Under the pieces are notes generated by a model. That model searched no databases and was not told the DNA's origin. It saw only the letters and a program-made list of their open reading frames with translations. This document shows, in pieces, positions 33,934-59,720 of a stretch of 64,000 nucleotides of DNA. The DNA comes from Isoetes taiwanensis (taxonomy: Eukaryota; Streptophyta; Lycopodiopsida; Isoetales; Isoetaceae). The DNA lies in the NCBI GenBank assembly GCA_021234155.1, contig JAJEKV010000033.1:5446635-5510634 (forward strand), given 5' to 3'. How positions within the stretch are numbered: the stretch's first letter is position 1; each line of letters starts with the position of its first letter. The translations under genes were made by a program, and so were the position numbers.

Positions 33934-34549
33934 GCCCTTAACACAACGCCCTGAGAGTTTTGGGCCATCCGATCACCATCAAAATTGATCTAAATCCTTC
34001 ATTTTCATAACAGCCTAGGGTGTTATGAAGTAGCAGTGTGTTATCGCTCCAGTAAACCACTGATCATGATTGATCTCAACCATTGGATCACTATAAACTT
34101 GAGGGACTGTGTGTTAAGGTGTATCCTAGGGACCTGTTTTGACCAACACTTGCAACCATATCTATCATTCTTAGTTTAATAAACCCAACCTTTATTTGTC
34201 ATCCATCGTCGTGTTTAAACCATGAGTATATCCGTGATATATCCAGGTCTAGTCGTGTTAAAGCTATATTGCACGACATTTTTATGGACTTAGTGGTTTT
34301 CTTGTGGTTTAGGGCTGGTGGATGACACAGAAGGGACTCTTTAATAACCTCTATGACATTAGGTTTTCCAATTGAGGATAAATAATAGAGCAAAATGCCC
34401 ACATTGGCCTAAGTTCTTTTATGTGCTCAAGTGTGCGCTAGCTTAATTATATGCTAGAATTCTACATCAAAAGTAAGCTTAGAAGCTCCCATATTTTGCA
34501 TCAACTATTCTAAGTTCTTTTGCAAAATTCTTTTTGTATTCTAATTTTA

Positions 34550-34575
34550 CTAGAAAAAGTGCAGCGTTGCTGGGC
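34550..34575 (-). mobile_element. Helitron 3' terminus (second element)
   Basis: On the minus strand GCCCAGC-AAC-GCTGCAC is followed by TTTTT and CTAG, with T as the next flanking base. This matches the 3' end at 8278-8307 in order, loop sequence and spacing, although the stem carries a mismatch. The element would extend to the right; its 5' end was not identified. In copy B the hairpin is destroyed (near 62556). Confidence 0.55.
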
Positions 34576-34760
34576 TTCTTGCTAAATATAAGTTCAAAAA
34601 CTAATACAGATAATGGATTTAAGCCTGAGAACATCTAAGGAAAACCATGCTTCATATGCAATTTTGGATTTGTGGTCATTCATGGACCTTGAATATGGGA
34701 GTGTCATTAATGATATTTGCATAGTTTTGACCAGACAGGTTATGTCCAATTGCTTTTATT

Positions 34761-34779
34761 AGATAGATAGATAGATAGT
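34761..34779. repeat. GATA microsatellite
   Basis: AGATAGATAGATAGATAG, about 19 bp, also present in copy B near 62766. Confidence 0.95.
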
Positions 34780-35710
34780 ATTTTAACGTCACGCCACTAG
34801 GCAACATCCAACTGGACATGTGACCACACACCACACTACATTGCTTGGTTGGGTCCTGCCCCCAACCACTTTACATTGCGTCTGTGGATTTTGACACCCA
34901 ACAGTTCAGAGTGCGATTCTGGGCAACATGATCAGAAGTAATTTGACTTTGAAAGAATAAACTTAATTAAAGCAAATGGCAATACGTGGAGCCTTGCTAT
35001 GTTGCCTTACACTTGTTAATGTAGTCAAATGTGAAGATAATTTAGGTGCAGCTATTTAGTATGTTAGTAGATCAGGCATATTGTCTCAGTCACAATAGAG
35101 AATTTAAAGATTCCTTGTCTACTATTTTATCAATGCATGAATATGCAAGATATAAGGTTCATATTTGCATAAATAGGCATCATACTTTGCAACAAAACAA
35201 CAATTTCTACTAAATACCACATCTGCAACTAAACATCATTGTGATGAGGCAATAGACGGGCTGCATAGGTGTTATAATGACGCTGGTTTTACAGGAAAAT
35301 GAATACCCTCATGGCAAGCTCTCGTGCAAATCTTGGCATAAAAATGTTAAACATCACTTAATAACATGCATGGATTCTTTTTCACTTGCAATTTGGAGTA
35401 TATTCTAAAAGTCAAAGCATTTAAAGATAGAATTTATGATCTTAAGGTTCTAGTCAAACTATTTTTAATATTTGTCTGGTCGTTTGGTCATTTGCTTGGT
35501 TCGGGAAATTTTCTAGGGTTAACCAGCACCATTCCGACAGTCCCATACCTACTCCGGCAGGCTCCAACACAGAGGCCTCGATTCATCCGGAACTACCAAG
35601 AAAATCTCTAATTTTCAGCCGAATCTCTTCCTACGATTTCAAATTTGTCCAGCTAAATCTGGATTTTGTCCAGCAGGTTACAAGGGTTCCGGGGAACTTC
35701 CCGAACCAAG

Positions 35711-35935
35711 GTCATTTGGTACTGCTCCATTGATAATGGTCTTGTCAAGGAAATTCATCATACTGCTGGAATAATGCCACAGGTTCTTCAAACTTGGAGA
35801 TATTCTGTTTTTAGTATTTGTCAGGTCGTTTGATACTGCTCCACTGATAATGGTTTTGTTAAGGAAATTCATCATAATACTGGAACAATGCCACATGTTC
35901 ATTTGGAGATATTCTTCTATTGTCTATTCTCTTCT
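35711..35935. repeat. 114-bp tandem duplication
   Basis: Two units start at 35711 and 35825 (GTCATTTGGTACTGCTCC and GTCGTTTGATACTGCTCC). On the minus strand they encode two related peptides, each with MMNFL-K-TII-GAV inside one open frame, and this is repeated in copy B. The frame may be a fragment of an unrecognised gene. Nothing else supports a gene in 34780-35996. Confidence 0.75.
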
Positions 35936-35996
35936 CTAATTTGGCATATTGATAGAATTGCATGGCATATCTAATCTCTGTCTTAATACAGATGCA

Positions 35997-38702
<2,706 letters not shown>

Positions 38703-39113
38703 TTGGCCACATGCTGACTTAGAGATGGTGAGAGAGAATACGAGAGAATACGAGAGGTGAGAGATAATGAGAGATGGGTGAGAGTGGGAAAACTCAACTC
38801 TCACCTTGAGAGATGATTCGCCTTTAACAGCCGTTAGGGGCGTTTCCATCAGCCATCAATTTAACAACCCCCTAAAATTATGTCGCATGAATTTCATGCC
38901 CGAAAACTTTCCCTCGTCAAAATTCCGGGGCACCATTTTCCCCTGTTTCTTGGTCTTCAATGCCGCGCAATTGCTTGAATTCCCCCTAATTCTTCCATCT
39001 GCGCTATTGATTTCCGGTCTAGAGGTGAATTTGATCTTTCATTGTTCTGTTATCAAATTCTAGCCCGGCATATATTGTTTCTTGTTTGATTAGCTTCATT
39101 TCTATAAACTCCA

Positions 39114-40290
39114 ATGTCTAAGGCAACTAGATCAGCCCTGCCATCAATCAGCAAACCCTTTGTGCCTCCTCGCATTGAGAAAATGGCTCTAAGGAAGACA
39201 CGAAAGATGACAGGGCAGATTTCGATGAATGTGGATTTGGAGGCAATTTCTGAGCCAATTGTAAGAGCAAAAGAGCCAAAAGAAAGGAGATGCAAGCGAG
39301 TTCTCAGCGAGATTCAAGCCCCTCCCAGTACTGTGAGTGATTCTTCTCAGTCCGATAATTCAATGGCTCTTGTGGTTCAAAAAAAAAGAAAATCCCAAAC
39401 AAGTTGACACAAAGAATAGGAAGGCTCCAGTCCAATGGATAGATCAGGGTGTTTCCACCTTTTTGAATCTTCTCAATGATATGAAACTGGTTACTAATGG
39501 CAGTCTGAATCTTTCTAATTCACAGTGGAGAGAAATTCTTGTGCAATTACAGCCAATTGTTGATGGACTAGTAGAAGTTAGGCAACTGAAGAACAAATGG
39601 GATAAACTACAGGCAAAATTCAAGGATGACAAAGAGGCTTCCAGTCAAACGGGTTCTGAGCCTTCAAGGTGGCAGTGGTATGAAAGAATGGAAGAAGTCA
39701 AATATGGAGTGACATCTGATAACCCCATTCTAGGGGCTGGTGATGATGGGGAATTTGGAAATGAAGCCTTTGAGGCTGCAGATTTACACTAATTTTTCTG
39801 ACAGTTTCTTTGAGACAGTTGGATCTGATGCTGCTTTCGATGACCCCTTTGAGGGTACTGAAGACATTCCCAATGTCAATGTCAACATAGATAATTCAGG
39901 TAGCCCAAGAATGCATGAAATGCCAAATAGTCGAACTCCCACAGGTAAAAACACAGATTCCTCCAGCCCTAGATCTGCAGCATGCAATCAACCTGGAGTT
40001 CGTGGAAAACCAACTGGCAGAAAAAAATCTAGATTGCAGATTGATGAAGATATTGCTGTTGGAATCTCATAAATGGCAAGCACTTTGGAGAAACAGAAGT
40101 GAAGAAACTAGATTTCATGAAGGAAGAATATGCAAAGAAAATGGAATTGGTTAGGGAATTGGAGACAATTCGTTCTGCAAATTCTTTGAAGATTGCTGAA
40201 TCTATGGCAGCAATGACCCAGAGCATATGTCAGATGACAAAGGACACACTTCTCGAAATTGCCAAATTGGCAGCCAAAAACAAAGAATAA
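39114..40290 (+). pseudogene. Harbinger Myb/SANT-like partner protein, frame broken
   Basis: Starts at ATG 39114 (MSKATRSALPSISKPFVPPR) with a basic N-terminus. At a run of A near 39380 the frame shifts, and the next frame continues KAPVQWIDQGVSTFLNLL to VRQLKNKWDKLQAKFKDD and GSEPSRWQWYERMEEV, the three-helix Myb_DNA-bind_3-like pattern. A third frame carries acidic linker and GKPTGRKKSRL. A fourth (40099-40290) carries a helical tail (EEYAKKMELVRELETIRS). In this superfamily the partner binds the ends and helps import the transposase. The changes could be introns or real or sequencing frameshifts. Confidence 0.7.
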
Positions 40291-40473
40291 AGGTATGATG
40301 TTATACTTTTCTTTTTGTTTCTTTTAGAACTGTCTCAAATTGGTTAACTGTCCTAATATTCAATGATTGGTACTTCAATCTAGGCATGTAGATATCGTAG
40401 CATAAAGTATTAAATGCCAATCTTATCAATTTGCCCCATTTAAACGTCCCCTCCACCCTCAACCGTGAACAAA

Positions 40474-40905
40474 ATGGCACCTAAGTGTCCTCGATTTTCT
40501 TTGAGCCCTCCGACCTCCTCCTCTTCCTCTTCTTCTTCGAAAGAATACTTTAGAGAGGAGTATTCTTCCCCCATTGATTCATCTGAAGTCTCCCACGAGA
40601 CTTCAGATTCGGAGAACTACTACTCCGATCATGATTCATGGCCGAAACTTTTTGTGGAAGAAGTTTTGGAGGAGTCTTCATCCTCAATTTTTTCGCCCCT
40701 TCTCCTCCTTGTTCCCCCTTGCGCATCAAGTTCAAGATTCTTTTTGGCCCCTCTTCCTCCTCCTCCTCCTCCTCCAACAGATGAGGTTCAAGATTCTTCA
40801 CCAACAATCGTGAAATGGGTTGAGGAAGTAGAAGTTATTTCACAAGGTCATCCATCGCTTCTCTATCACAAATGGGCGCTGATGAATTTCCCGATATGGG
40901 AGTGA
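40474..40905 (+). CDS. Small Ser/Pro-rich open frame within the Harbinger element
   Basis: 143 codons from the ATG at 40474 (MAPKCPRFSLSPPT). It is dominated by Ser, Glu and Pro runs created by TCC/TCT/CCT triplet repeats, and ends in LYHKWALMNFPIWE. No known domain. It lies between the two Harbinger genes and may be non-coding; confidence is low. Confidence 0.25.
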   Translation: MAPKCPRFSLSPPTSSSSSSSSKEYFREEYSSPIDSSEVSHETSDSENYYSDHDSWPKLFVEEVLEESSSSIFSPLLLLVPPCASSSRFFLAPLPPPPPPPTDEVQDSSPTIVKWVEEVEVISQGHPSLLYHKWALMNFPIWE

Positions 40906-41590
40906 TAATCGTTTAGGTGTTGTCTTGCGCAGAAGCAACCCCTTTGAAACAAAAAGCCCATGTGGAGTGTGTCTACATCCAGCATGCAGGGAAATGGGCA
41001 TTGCATGAAGTGAAGACTGTGACCGAATACTGCGAGCTTTGTGCATGAAGAAAAGAAGATCCTCCTGCCTTGTTTTTTTTTGTTTTGTTTTTATTTCTGA
41101 TATGTTGTTATGTAAAGCAAAAAAAAATTGCAATGAAAAGCCTCCTGGCAACCCCTTCAGCTTATATCGGACAGACCCCTTCAGCTTTTAATGATGTAAA
41201 GTGTTTTGATGAAAAAGAATGAATACAATATCGTTTTACCTTCACTTTCTATGTTTTATCTATGTTTTGTCTTCACTTTCTGATTGTTTCTGTTACTGCA
41301 GATCATAGAGCGTTGAGGACTATGTATCAAGTTTAAGCCGGTTTTTTTTAGGATCTAAAAAGACAGGCCAGTAAATGTGGCCAGTTTCATTTGTATGAAC
41401 AGAAACTCAGTTGTACTGCAGTTTTATTTTGAATAAAATCTCTACTTTGGCCCCTCAGTTATTCTAGCAGAATAGTGGTGTTTGTATTGATGACTTGTTA
41501 CAGGTCCAAATAAGATAAAATCAATAATATTCGAGAACAATAAAGAAAGAACAAATTATGAAAGAAGTTTGCTGACAGAATCATCAAATA
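40906..41590. other. Harbinger internal spacer
   Basis: Non-coding space after the small open frame and beyond the 3' end of the transposase gene. No clear frame or repeat. Confidence 0.5.
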
Positions 41591-42829
41591 TTACAGCAGC
41601 ACATGCCCATCCAAGTTCTGGAACAACACATGCCTCATCTGATCTCCTTGTTTCTTTGGACTTCTGTTCATAGCTTCAGTCTCATAGTAATAAACTGGAT
41701 CAGGCTCTTCTTCGAGAGGCAGCATGTCCCATCCCATGTCTTCCATGATACAAAAGTTCCAAAGCACACAAGCAGCATGTATAATCTTGGATGCCTTGCC
41801 AACATGCACAGGCAGATGTTTGAGAATTCTGAATTTCTCTTTCACAATCCCGAACCCATTTTCCACACAAACTCTACCCCTGCAAATCCTTTTATCAAAC
41901 TTGCCATAAGGTCCATGATTCTGTGGAAAAACTTTCAAAAGGAAGGGTCTGGCAGCATAGGCAGAATCACCAAGCAAAAGTGGAGGAATGTTAACCTGGA
42001 TTTGGTCTTCAGTGGGTTGATCTTTCTTCAATTTTCTGTCACTCAAGGTTACAACTGGTTCTTTCAAGATTAGTTTGGATGCAATTTTGCTGTATATGGA
42101 ACTCTTCTTGAACTGATTTGAGTCATGGACTGATCCAGTTCTTGTAACACAGACATTTATAAACAGCCTGCTGTGTGTGACAATACCCTGCAGAAGACAT
42201 GAGTGCCTTTTGTGTCGACTGTAATAGTCATCACCTTTGTCACTCTTCTTGGGTTTCCTCCATAAAAAGATATGGGACCCATCAACAGCACCATACACAT
42301 TTGGCAATCCTGTTGCATCATGAAATTCTTTTATACATTGAGTTAGTCTTGCTCCAGAAGGCATGGCTACAAACCTTTTGTAAAGCATTGTCTTCGAAGC
42401 CAACACTAGTGTAAGTCTTTTAGCATATTTCTGCACTGTAGCTTTTTTAACATAGAATCTCTGACCCACATGCAAAGGCATGTCACCATGTGCCAGAAAG
42501 TAAAGAACCATGGCTACAGCTTTCCTGGGATCAACAGGGGGCCTAACCTTAACCCCTGGCCTAATCAAATAGGGGACAACAAGTCCGACTAGTCTCTCAA
42601 AGCTGGCCCTCTTCATTCTGTAAAATTGATGCCACATATCATCTTCAAAAGAAGCTATACAATTCCATGCGTGGTTATCTATATTATCCCACTGTGTTCT
42701 TTCTCTTGGAGCAATCCAAAATCTTCTAGGTGGCCTTCTAACCCTAATGATCCAAATTAGTATCAAAGATGAGGCACCACGTATACGATCGCTGTTTTCT
42801 TGCAAGTCATCATCATCGAATAGATTCAT
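41591..42829 (-). CDS. PIF/Harbinger transposase (DDE nuclease), apparently intact
   Basis: 412 aa from the first ATG at 42829 (MNLFDDDDLQENS); the frame is open for 26 more codons upstream without ATG. An N-terminal helical region (FYRMKRASFERLVGLV, about residues 69-85) precedes the nuclease. Catalytic aspartates sit in VYGAVDGSH (D183) and LLGDSAYAARPF (D288), and the glutamate in CVENGFGIVKEKFRIL (E323). GSVHDSNQF (D236) is the conserved block between them. Length and motif spacing fit the family. The enzyme would cut and paste its own element with a TTA-like target. No stop or frameshift lies inside, so it could be active if the partner and ends are. Confidence 0.88.
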   Translation of the reverse strand: MNLFDDDDLQENSDRIRGASSLILIWIIRVRRPPRRFWIAPRERTQWDNIDNHAWNCIASFEDDMWHQFYRMKRASFERLVGLVVPYLIRPGVKVRPPVDPRKAVAMVLYFLAHGDMPLHVGQRFYVKKATVQKYAKRLTLVLASKTMLYKRFVAMPSGARLTQCIKEFHDATGLPNVYGAVDGSHIFLWRKPKKSDKGDDYYSRHKRHSCLLQGIVTHSRLFINVCVTRTGSVHDSNQFKKSSIYSKIASKLILKEPVVTLSDRKLKKDQPTEDQIQVNIPPLLLGDSAYAARPFLLKVFPQNHGPYGKFDKRICRGRVCVENGFGIVKEKFRILKHLPVHVGKASKIIHAACVLWNFCIMEDMGWDMLPLEEEPDPVYYYETEAMNRSPKKQGDQMRHVLFQNLDGHVLL

Positions 42830-43273
42830 TGGGTCTTCAAGCTCGCTTAGCTCAAGAAGTCGCAAACGTAACCTTTGGAATGCGAATCCGATTGTAAGAG
42901 CACGCAAACAAAGATGACAATCATTCCGAGAATCACTGGATCCATGATAGAACGGCCGGCAAATGGAACCCTATGCAAAGAACACAGCAAACGAAATATC
43001 CCACAAAGCTTACCTACTAGCAGGAACAGGGGAAGAAATATCCCATATTTTGGAGGCCTGGTTCAAAATTGAGGGGAATTATCCCACAAAAACTTGACCT
43101 ACCTAATGATTCGATAGAGTAGTTCTCCCAAGGAAACTGAAAATTGAGGCCTAACTGGACGCTTAGACCTCGAGAGACAGCCTTCTCTCCTCTCCTCCCA
43201 GAAAAATACGTACAATTCTGAGAGGAGTCGTATAGGATGAGAGACGGGTATTTTGGCAAGCATGTGGCCAACC

Positions 43274-43406
<133 letters not shown>

Positions 43407-46400
43407 AGCGAGTATTATGTCCATGGGAGGCCTCAAAGACCTAGTAGACAAATATCTTACATTTATACATCATCATAGAATAATAGATGTGTTTCCGAAT
43501 CCTCATCTAGCTCGTCACTCTCACTCACATTATCAGAAACATCCATGCCCCTTACATGATGTCTATTTAAGCAAGACTCCCTAACCCTCAGGAGTTCTAT
43601 CACATACTTACCTAGCCCCTCTCCATCCATTGTAGAGAAAAAGGTTGGGAGATCCTCATATTGAATTCCATACTCCAACCTCAATGATTTATAAGTTAAG
43701 CATTTGAGCAATACATGATCCTCATCCTCCACCTGATCCATGTCACATAGCTTGCAATATCTTTGATCCCTCGGAATGATATATCCCCATCTCCCCACTT
43801 CTACCCCCAAATGGTGAGAACTAAGGCTTAATCCCCGCTTATAGCATGCCTTTTCTCAGATGGAAATATTTTCTTTCAAATGCTTTACCATTTCAAGTGT
43901 AGGATTGATATTCTGTTTATATAAAATCATTTTCGTCTTTGGGTGTGACCATACCTTCTTGAGTATTTTCGACGAAATCCATGTCCTTAGATCCTTCTCT
44001 ACTAAGATCACTTCATCCCATGAAATATCCCATTTATTAAGCCATCTCTTCACATCTTGAAATATCCCTTTCTCTTTACTAGCCATCAAAGTTACATGTG
44101 GAAGTCTAGTCTCGTCCATTCGTAGCACCCTCTTCATATACTGAATGCATCTAAATAGTGCTTCCCCTTCAAGAGGCATAAAACCACTCTCAGCCAACAT
44201 CATGGGATAGGGAGTTTGAACCTTCACTCCGAGCTCCAACCTTAGGAATTTCTTTAAAATCTGCTCTATATCTTCCCACAAGCCTTGTGGAAGACTCGGG
44301 CCCCAAACTTCACAACCATACAGGACCACACTCTGAACCAAAGATTGAAACAGCTTTACCTTGAGGTTCCACGACCAAAGGTGAGATCTCCTACACACTT
44401 TGTAAAGCATACAAAGCTTTTTGACCTCCATCCACTCGCTGAGTAATACATGCATTCCATATATGATTTCTGCTAAAAATAAGACCCAGATACTTGTATG
44501 AATCACACATGTTCACCTTTACTCCCTTTGTACCAAAATGTGATCTTGTTTCAAAACACCTACCGTCATGATATTAGTATTTTTTCCAGATTTACCTGCA
44601 TATCGGGGCTTGGTCACAAAAGGTCGCTAGTCCATCCAAGTATCTCTCAGATATGCTCCTTATCACGCCATGATAACTACATCATCCGAGATACAAAACA
44701 TTTGGATAATATATCCGCGGGATTTCTGTCCCCTCAAGTAGCGCTTATCCTCAAGCCATTCCTCCAGCCATCAATAAACAAATTCAAATAGTGTTGGAGA
44801 CAACTGACACCCTTGTTTAAGTCCAACATTACTTCCACGACTTAAAAATATCCACCGAGAACGGATGTGACAATTGTACCAGTATCTTCTCATATAGTAC
44901 CTTCACAAAGATTCTAATATCATGCGACATCCAACCTATTCAATCTCTTCCAAAGTTGGTCCCGAGGTACCTTATCGAAAAGCCTTCTTAAAGTCTACTT
45001 AATGCTACATAGATCGGTTTCTTTGAGCCCTTAACATTATCAAATATTGATTTCAAAGACCAACAAATGATCCAGGGTGGATCTCCCTCGCTTAAAACCC
45101 GGCCAAGGCCTCAAAAATTCTTGTGATTAAGCTCACCTCAGATACTCAGCTTCTTCTCTAAAATTGTGGAAAAGAGTTTTGAAAATAAACTACTTTTACC
45201 ATAATAGTTCTAAGAGTTGTTCACCTCCTTCCTCGATCCTCCCTTAAACACCGAACCACTCGTTTCTACTCCAATCAAGCTGGAATCCCTCGTACCATTG
45301 CCATATTAAACAATTTCGCAAACCAAGGGACGATAACAGACCGCCCATTTTAAATGTTCTCGCACACAAACCATGAAGATCCGATGCTTTGCCATTTGCC
45401 GCTGAAGATATGCCTCGCCGCTACTTCTTCTTCCGTAATTGACACACTAGATTTCAATTTCAAATATTTGCAGCTACATCTTCATTGTAGAGCTTGAGCA
45501 CATGCCGCCATAGATCATGTGCGCTTAAAGGAATATCTTCCCCGCTTATGCCGCTTTTAGACCATTCCAAAAGCTTTTCGATCCTCTACATATCTGTTGC
45601 ATAGAAGTTGTTGCTTCTCTTTAATAAACTGCCTCTTCCTGCTATGCACAATCCGTCTGTACTCTTTCTTAAGATCATCCCTTTGACTTGCTTCACTGAT
45701 TTTTCCAAGCCTCTTTGGCAGCCCCCGCAGTCTCGATCAAACCAGACTTATATGGCAGTCCGCCCTTGCTCGGAGGTGTAAATAAATCCACCGCCGCTTC
45801 TCCGTGATATCATGTAGCCGGTTGTTTAACATCTCCGTGTCACCATCCCATGACAGATTCACAACCTTCGCCGCAACATCGAAATTGAACTTGCAGGTGT
45901 GGTTTTAAGCAGTACTTCCTCTTAACCCCCGGACATGGTATGCTTGGTTGGCTGACTTGCAAATTAAAAAAGAGAGGAACATGGTCGGATTCCAATTCTA
46001 CTTCCCCTATCACGAAATGGGTGATGGTTTCAATCAAGTCTTCCTCGACATTATCGATAATCCACCGCATTCTTTCTCGCAAGTGTTCTTCTCCGGTAGC
46101 GGGAAATCTACTCAATCCATTGCAAATCAAAAGGTTTGCGCTTACCACATAAACTCGTGGTTGCCCCCGCCTGCTTCGCCACCACTTCATCTCAAGGATA
46201 TCCTCTTCCTACCCAAGAACTCCTACTCCTTTTCATCTACGAGATCAGCCAAAGCGGTCCTTCTCTCCCGAAGCAAAGTGGCATGTTGGGTGCCCGCTCT
46301 ACCGTTAAAATCCCCTGTCAGAATCACGCTTCCCTTCTCTTTGAAACTCCATAATGTCTTGTTCTAATGCATAAAATAAATCATCACTTGAAGCATCTGT

Positions 46401-47564
46401 GTCCTTGTATATGTTTTTATGTTTTGGGGAAAAATAACAAACAGCCATATAATAAACAGTTTGGTCTCCTTTTATTTCCAGCCATATAATTGACCATTCA
46501 CATCCCTTCTTATACCATGAATTACGTCTCTGTATTTCTGCCTGACAAAACAAGCAACTCCCCCATTTCCCATATCCTTATCTCTGAATCTTTTATTACA
46601 AATTGAATATATCATTTCAAAACCTTCAATATCCGCATGGCATACAAATCGTTAGTCTCTACAAAACAAATGACATCAATGTTATCTAAGATCTCCTCGT
46701 GATACTTATAATCTTGTCGATAGTCGATTTTTATGTTCCGTGATCGCTATCCTGAGACCTCCCTCGCCTACCTATTCAATGACAGCCTTACCCTTGAGCC
46801 ACTTCACCTTCTGGTTATTCAATTTTGCCTCTTTAAATTTTGCCAATTCTTGTTTCTTCTCCTCAAATCGTTTCTCTCGTTAAATCCTCATTTACCCGCA
46901 TCGAATTTACCTTTGAGCATATATCTCTGCTTAAGCACCAAACCGCTTCCCCTCGCTTGAGAATTTTACCAAGATGTGTGCCGGTTATGGTCTCTTTTCC
47001 CAATCCGAAAAGCATCTGCTATCTGCACCCTGTTCACCTGCATTTCCTCTGTGAAAAAATTAGTAACGACCTCTTTTGTCTCTTCCTTATCCTTCTCTGG
47101 CAGCCCCACGATCCTTAAATTCAAAGCTCTCTGCTTTCTTTCCTGAGTTTCCACGTAATCCTCAAAAGCATGCTTTAATTCTGAGATCTCTGCCCCTTGA
47201 TCACCATCTCCATCCTCCACCACTACTGCCTCAGAATCGAGATATTTGTTTTAACTATCTCTATCTCTCCTTGCATGTTTTGAAGATTTATCCGTAACAC
47301 CTCATTCTCCGATTTGAGACTTCGGATTTCCAGCATTAATTTGTCTTCCCGCCTTGCCCATTCCTGACGAAAAGCTGTAAGTTCCTTTGCTGACTCTTGG
47401 AGAAATGCTGTAATCTCTTTCCATATGGTTGCCAGTGATACCTCTTCCTGTTGTGGCTCTGACGAGTCTCCATCCGAATCCGACTAAGGTTTCTTCTGTG
47501 GCTTTGGTGCTTTGGCAATTGCAAAGATACGAAAAGACAAGGCACCCAAAACGTGCGCCCAACG
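43407..47564 (-). mobile_element. LINE beta copy 1, near full-length
   Basis: Minus strand. The ORF1 region is at 47223-46966: acidic/coiled-coil start, then ALNLRIVGLPEKDKEETKEV and ADAFRIGKR, which resembles the L1 ORF1p RRM rather than the plant DUF4283 type. Endonuclease remnants are at 46553-45840 (YYMAVCYFSPKHKN, ESDHVPLFFNL). Reverse transcriptase remnants include GLKQGCQLSPTLFG near 44800 and SVVLYGCEVWGPSLP (44506-43856). The C-terminal zinc-knuckle block YCKLCDMDQVEDEDHVLLKC is at 43810-43463. The 3' end carries stem AGGTC-TTTG-GGCCT-type sequence, then ATGGACATAATA, then a CT run. Multiple frame changes make it inactive as read. Confidence 0.85.
46966..47223 (-). pseudogene. L1-type ORF1p fragment (RRM-like)
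   Basis: The 85-aa piece begins with an acidic, heptad-like stretch (ISELKHAFEDYVETQERK) and leads into RALNLRIVGLPEKD and FTEEMQVNRVQIADAFRIG, the core of an L1 ORF1p RRM that binds LINE RNA. The corresponding ORF1 in copies 4 and 5 is more decayed (near 51900 and 56200). It is shorter than a full ORF1p and has no upstream start in frame. Confidence 0.65.
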
Positions 47565-47978
<414 letters not shown>

Positions 47979-48190
47979 TGAAATAAAATGAAATGTTTAT
48001 TTATTACATCTGCAGACCACCAGGTCTATGAGACGTTCAGTTATGTACATTCAACATTATAGAATATATCTTCTAATGCATCTTCGCACAAGATTGCATT
48101 AGCTCCCCAAACTCTTCTTCTCTCTCATTGTTCTGCATTGTAGTATACTTTCTCTTTGGAGCATTAACTCTTTTAAGTATTTCCCAATCA
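47979..48190 (-). mobile_element. LINE beta copy 3, short truncated insert
   Basis: Same 3' terminal block as copy 2 but extending about 100 bp further upstream (to near CCCAATCATG). There it meets a TG/AG run (48191-48221) and the next LINE's tail. No coding domain remains. Confidence 0.8.

Positions 48191-48221
<31 letters not shown>
48191..48221. repeat. Short TG/GA microsatellite
   Basis: TG run then a short GA run between LINE beta copies 3 and 4, the shortest of the junction tracts. Confidence 0.95.

Positions 48222-59720
<11,499 letters not shown>

Larger units (their letters stand above)
31656..35996. repeat. Segmental duplication, copy A
   Basis: This segment and 59721-64000 match along their whole length, including the gene, its upstream hairpin, a GATA run and the downstream 114-bp tandem pair. 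The match is still running at the window end, so 35996 is only the last base that can be compared. Because copy B begins directly after 59720, the two may be units of one tandem duplication with a period of about 28 kb. Confidence 0.9.
38840..43150. mobile_element. PIF/Harbinger DNA transposon
   Basis: Contains the two genes typical of this superfamily in divergent positions: a Myb/SANT-like ORF1 on the plus strand (39114-40290) and a DDE transposase on the minus strand (41591-42829). Possible TTA/TAA-type target bases flank GGGGCGTTTCC near 38838 and AGGCCTAA near 43155, but I could not align convincing terminal inverted repeats, so the borders are approximate. Confidence 0.7.

Noticed and set aside
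38838-43155. Firm Harbinger ends with terminal inverted repeats
   Set aside because: GGGGCGTTTCC and AGGCC near the two edges share too few bases to claim inverted repeats.
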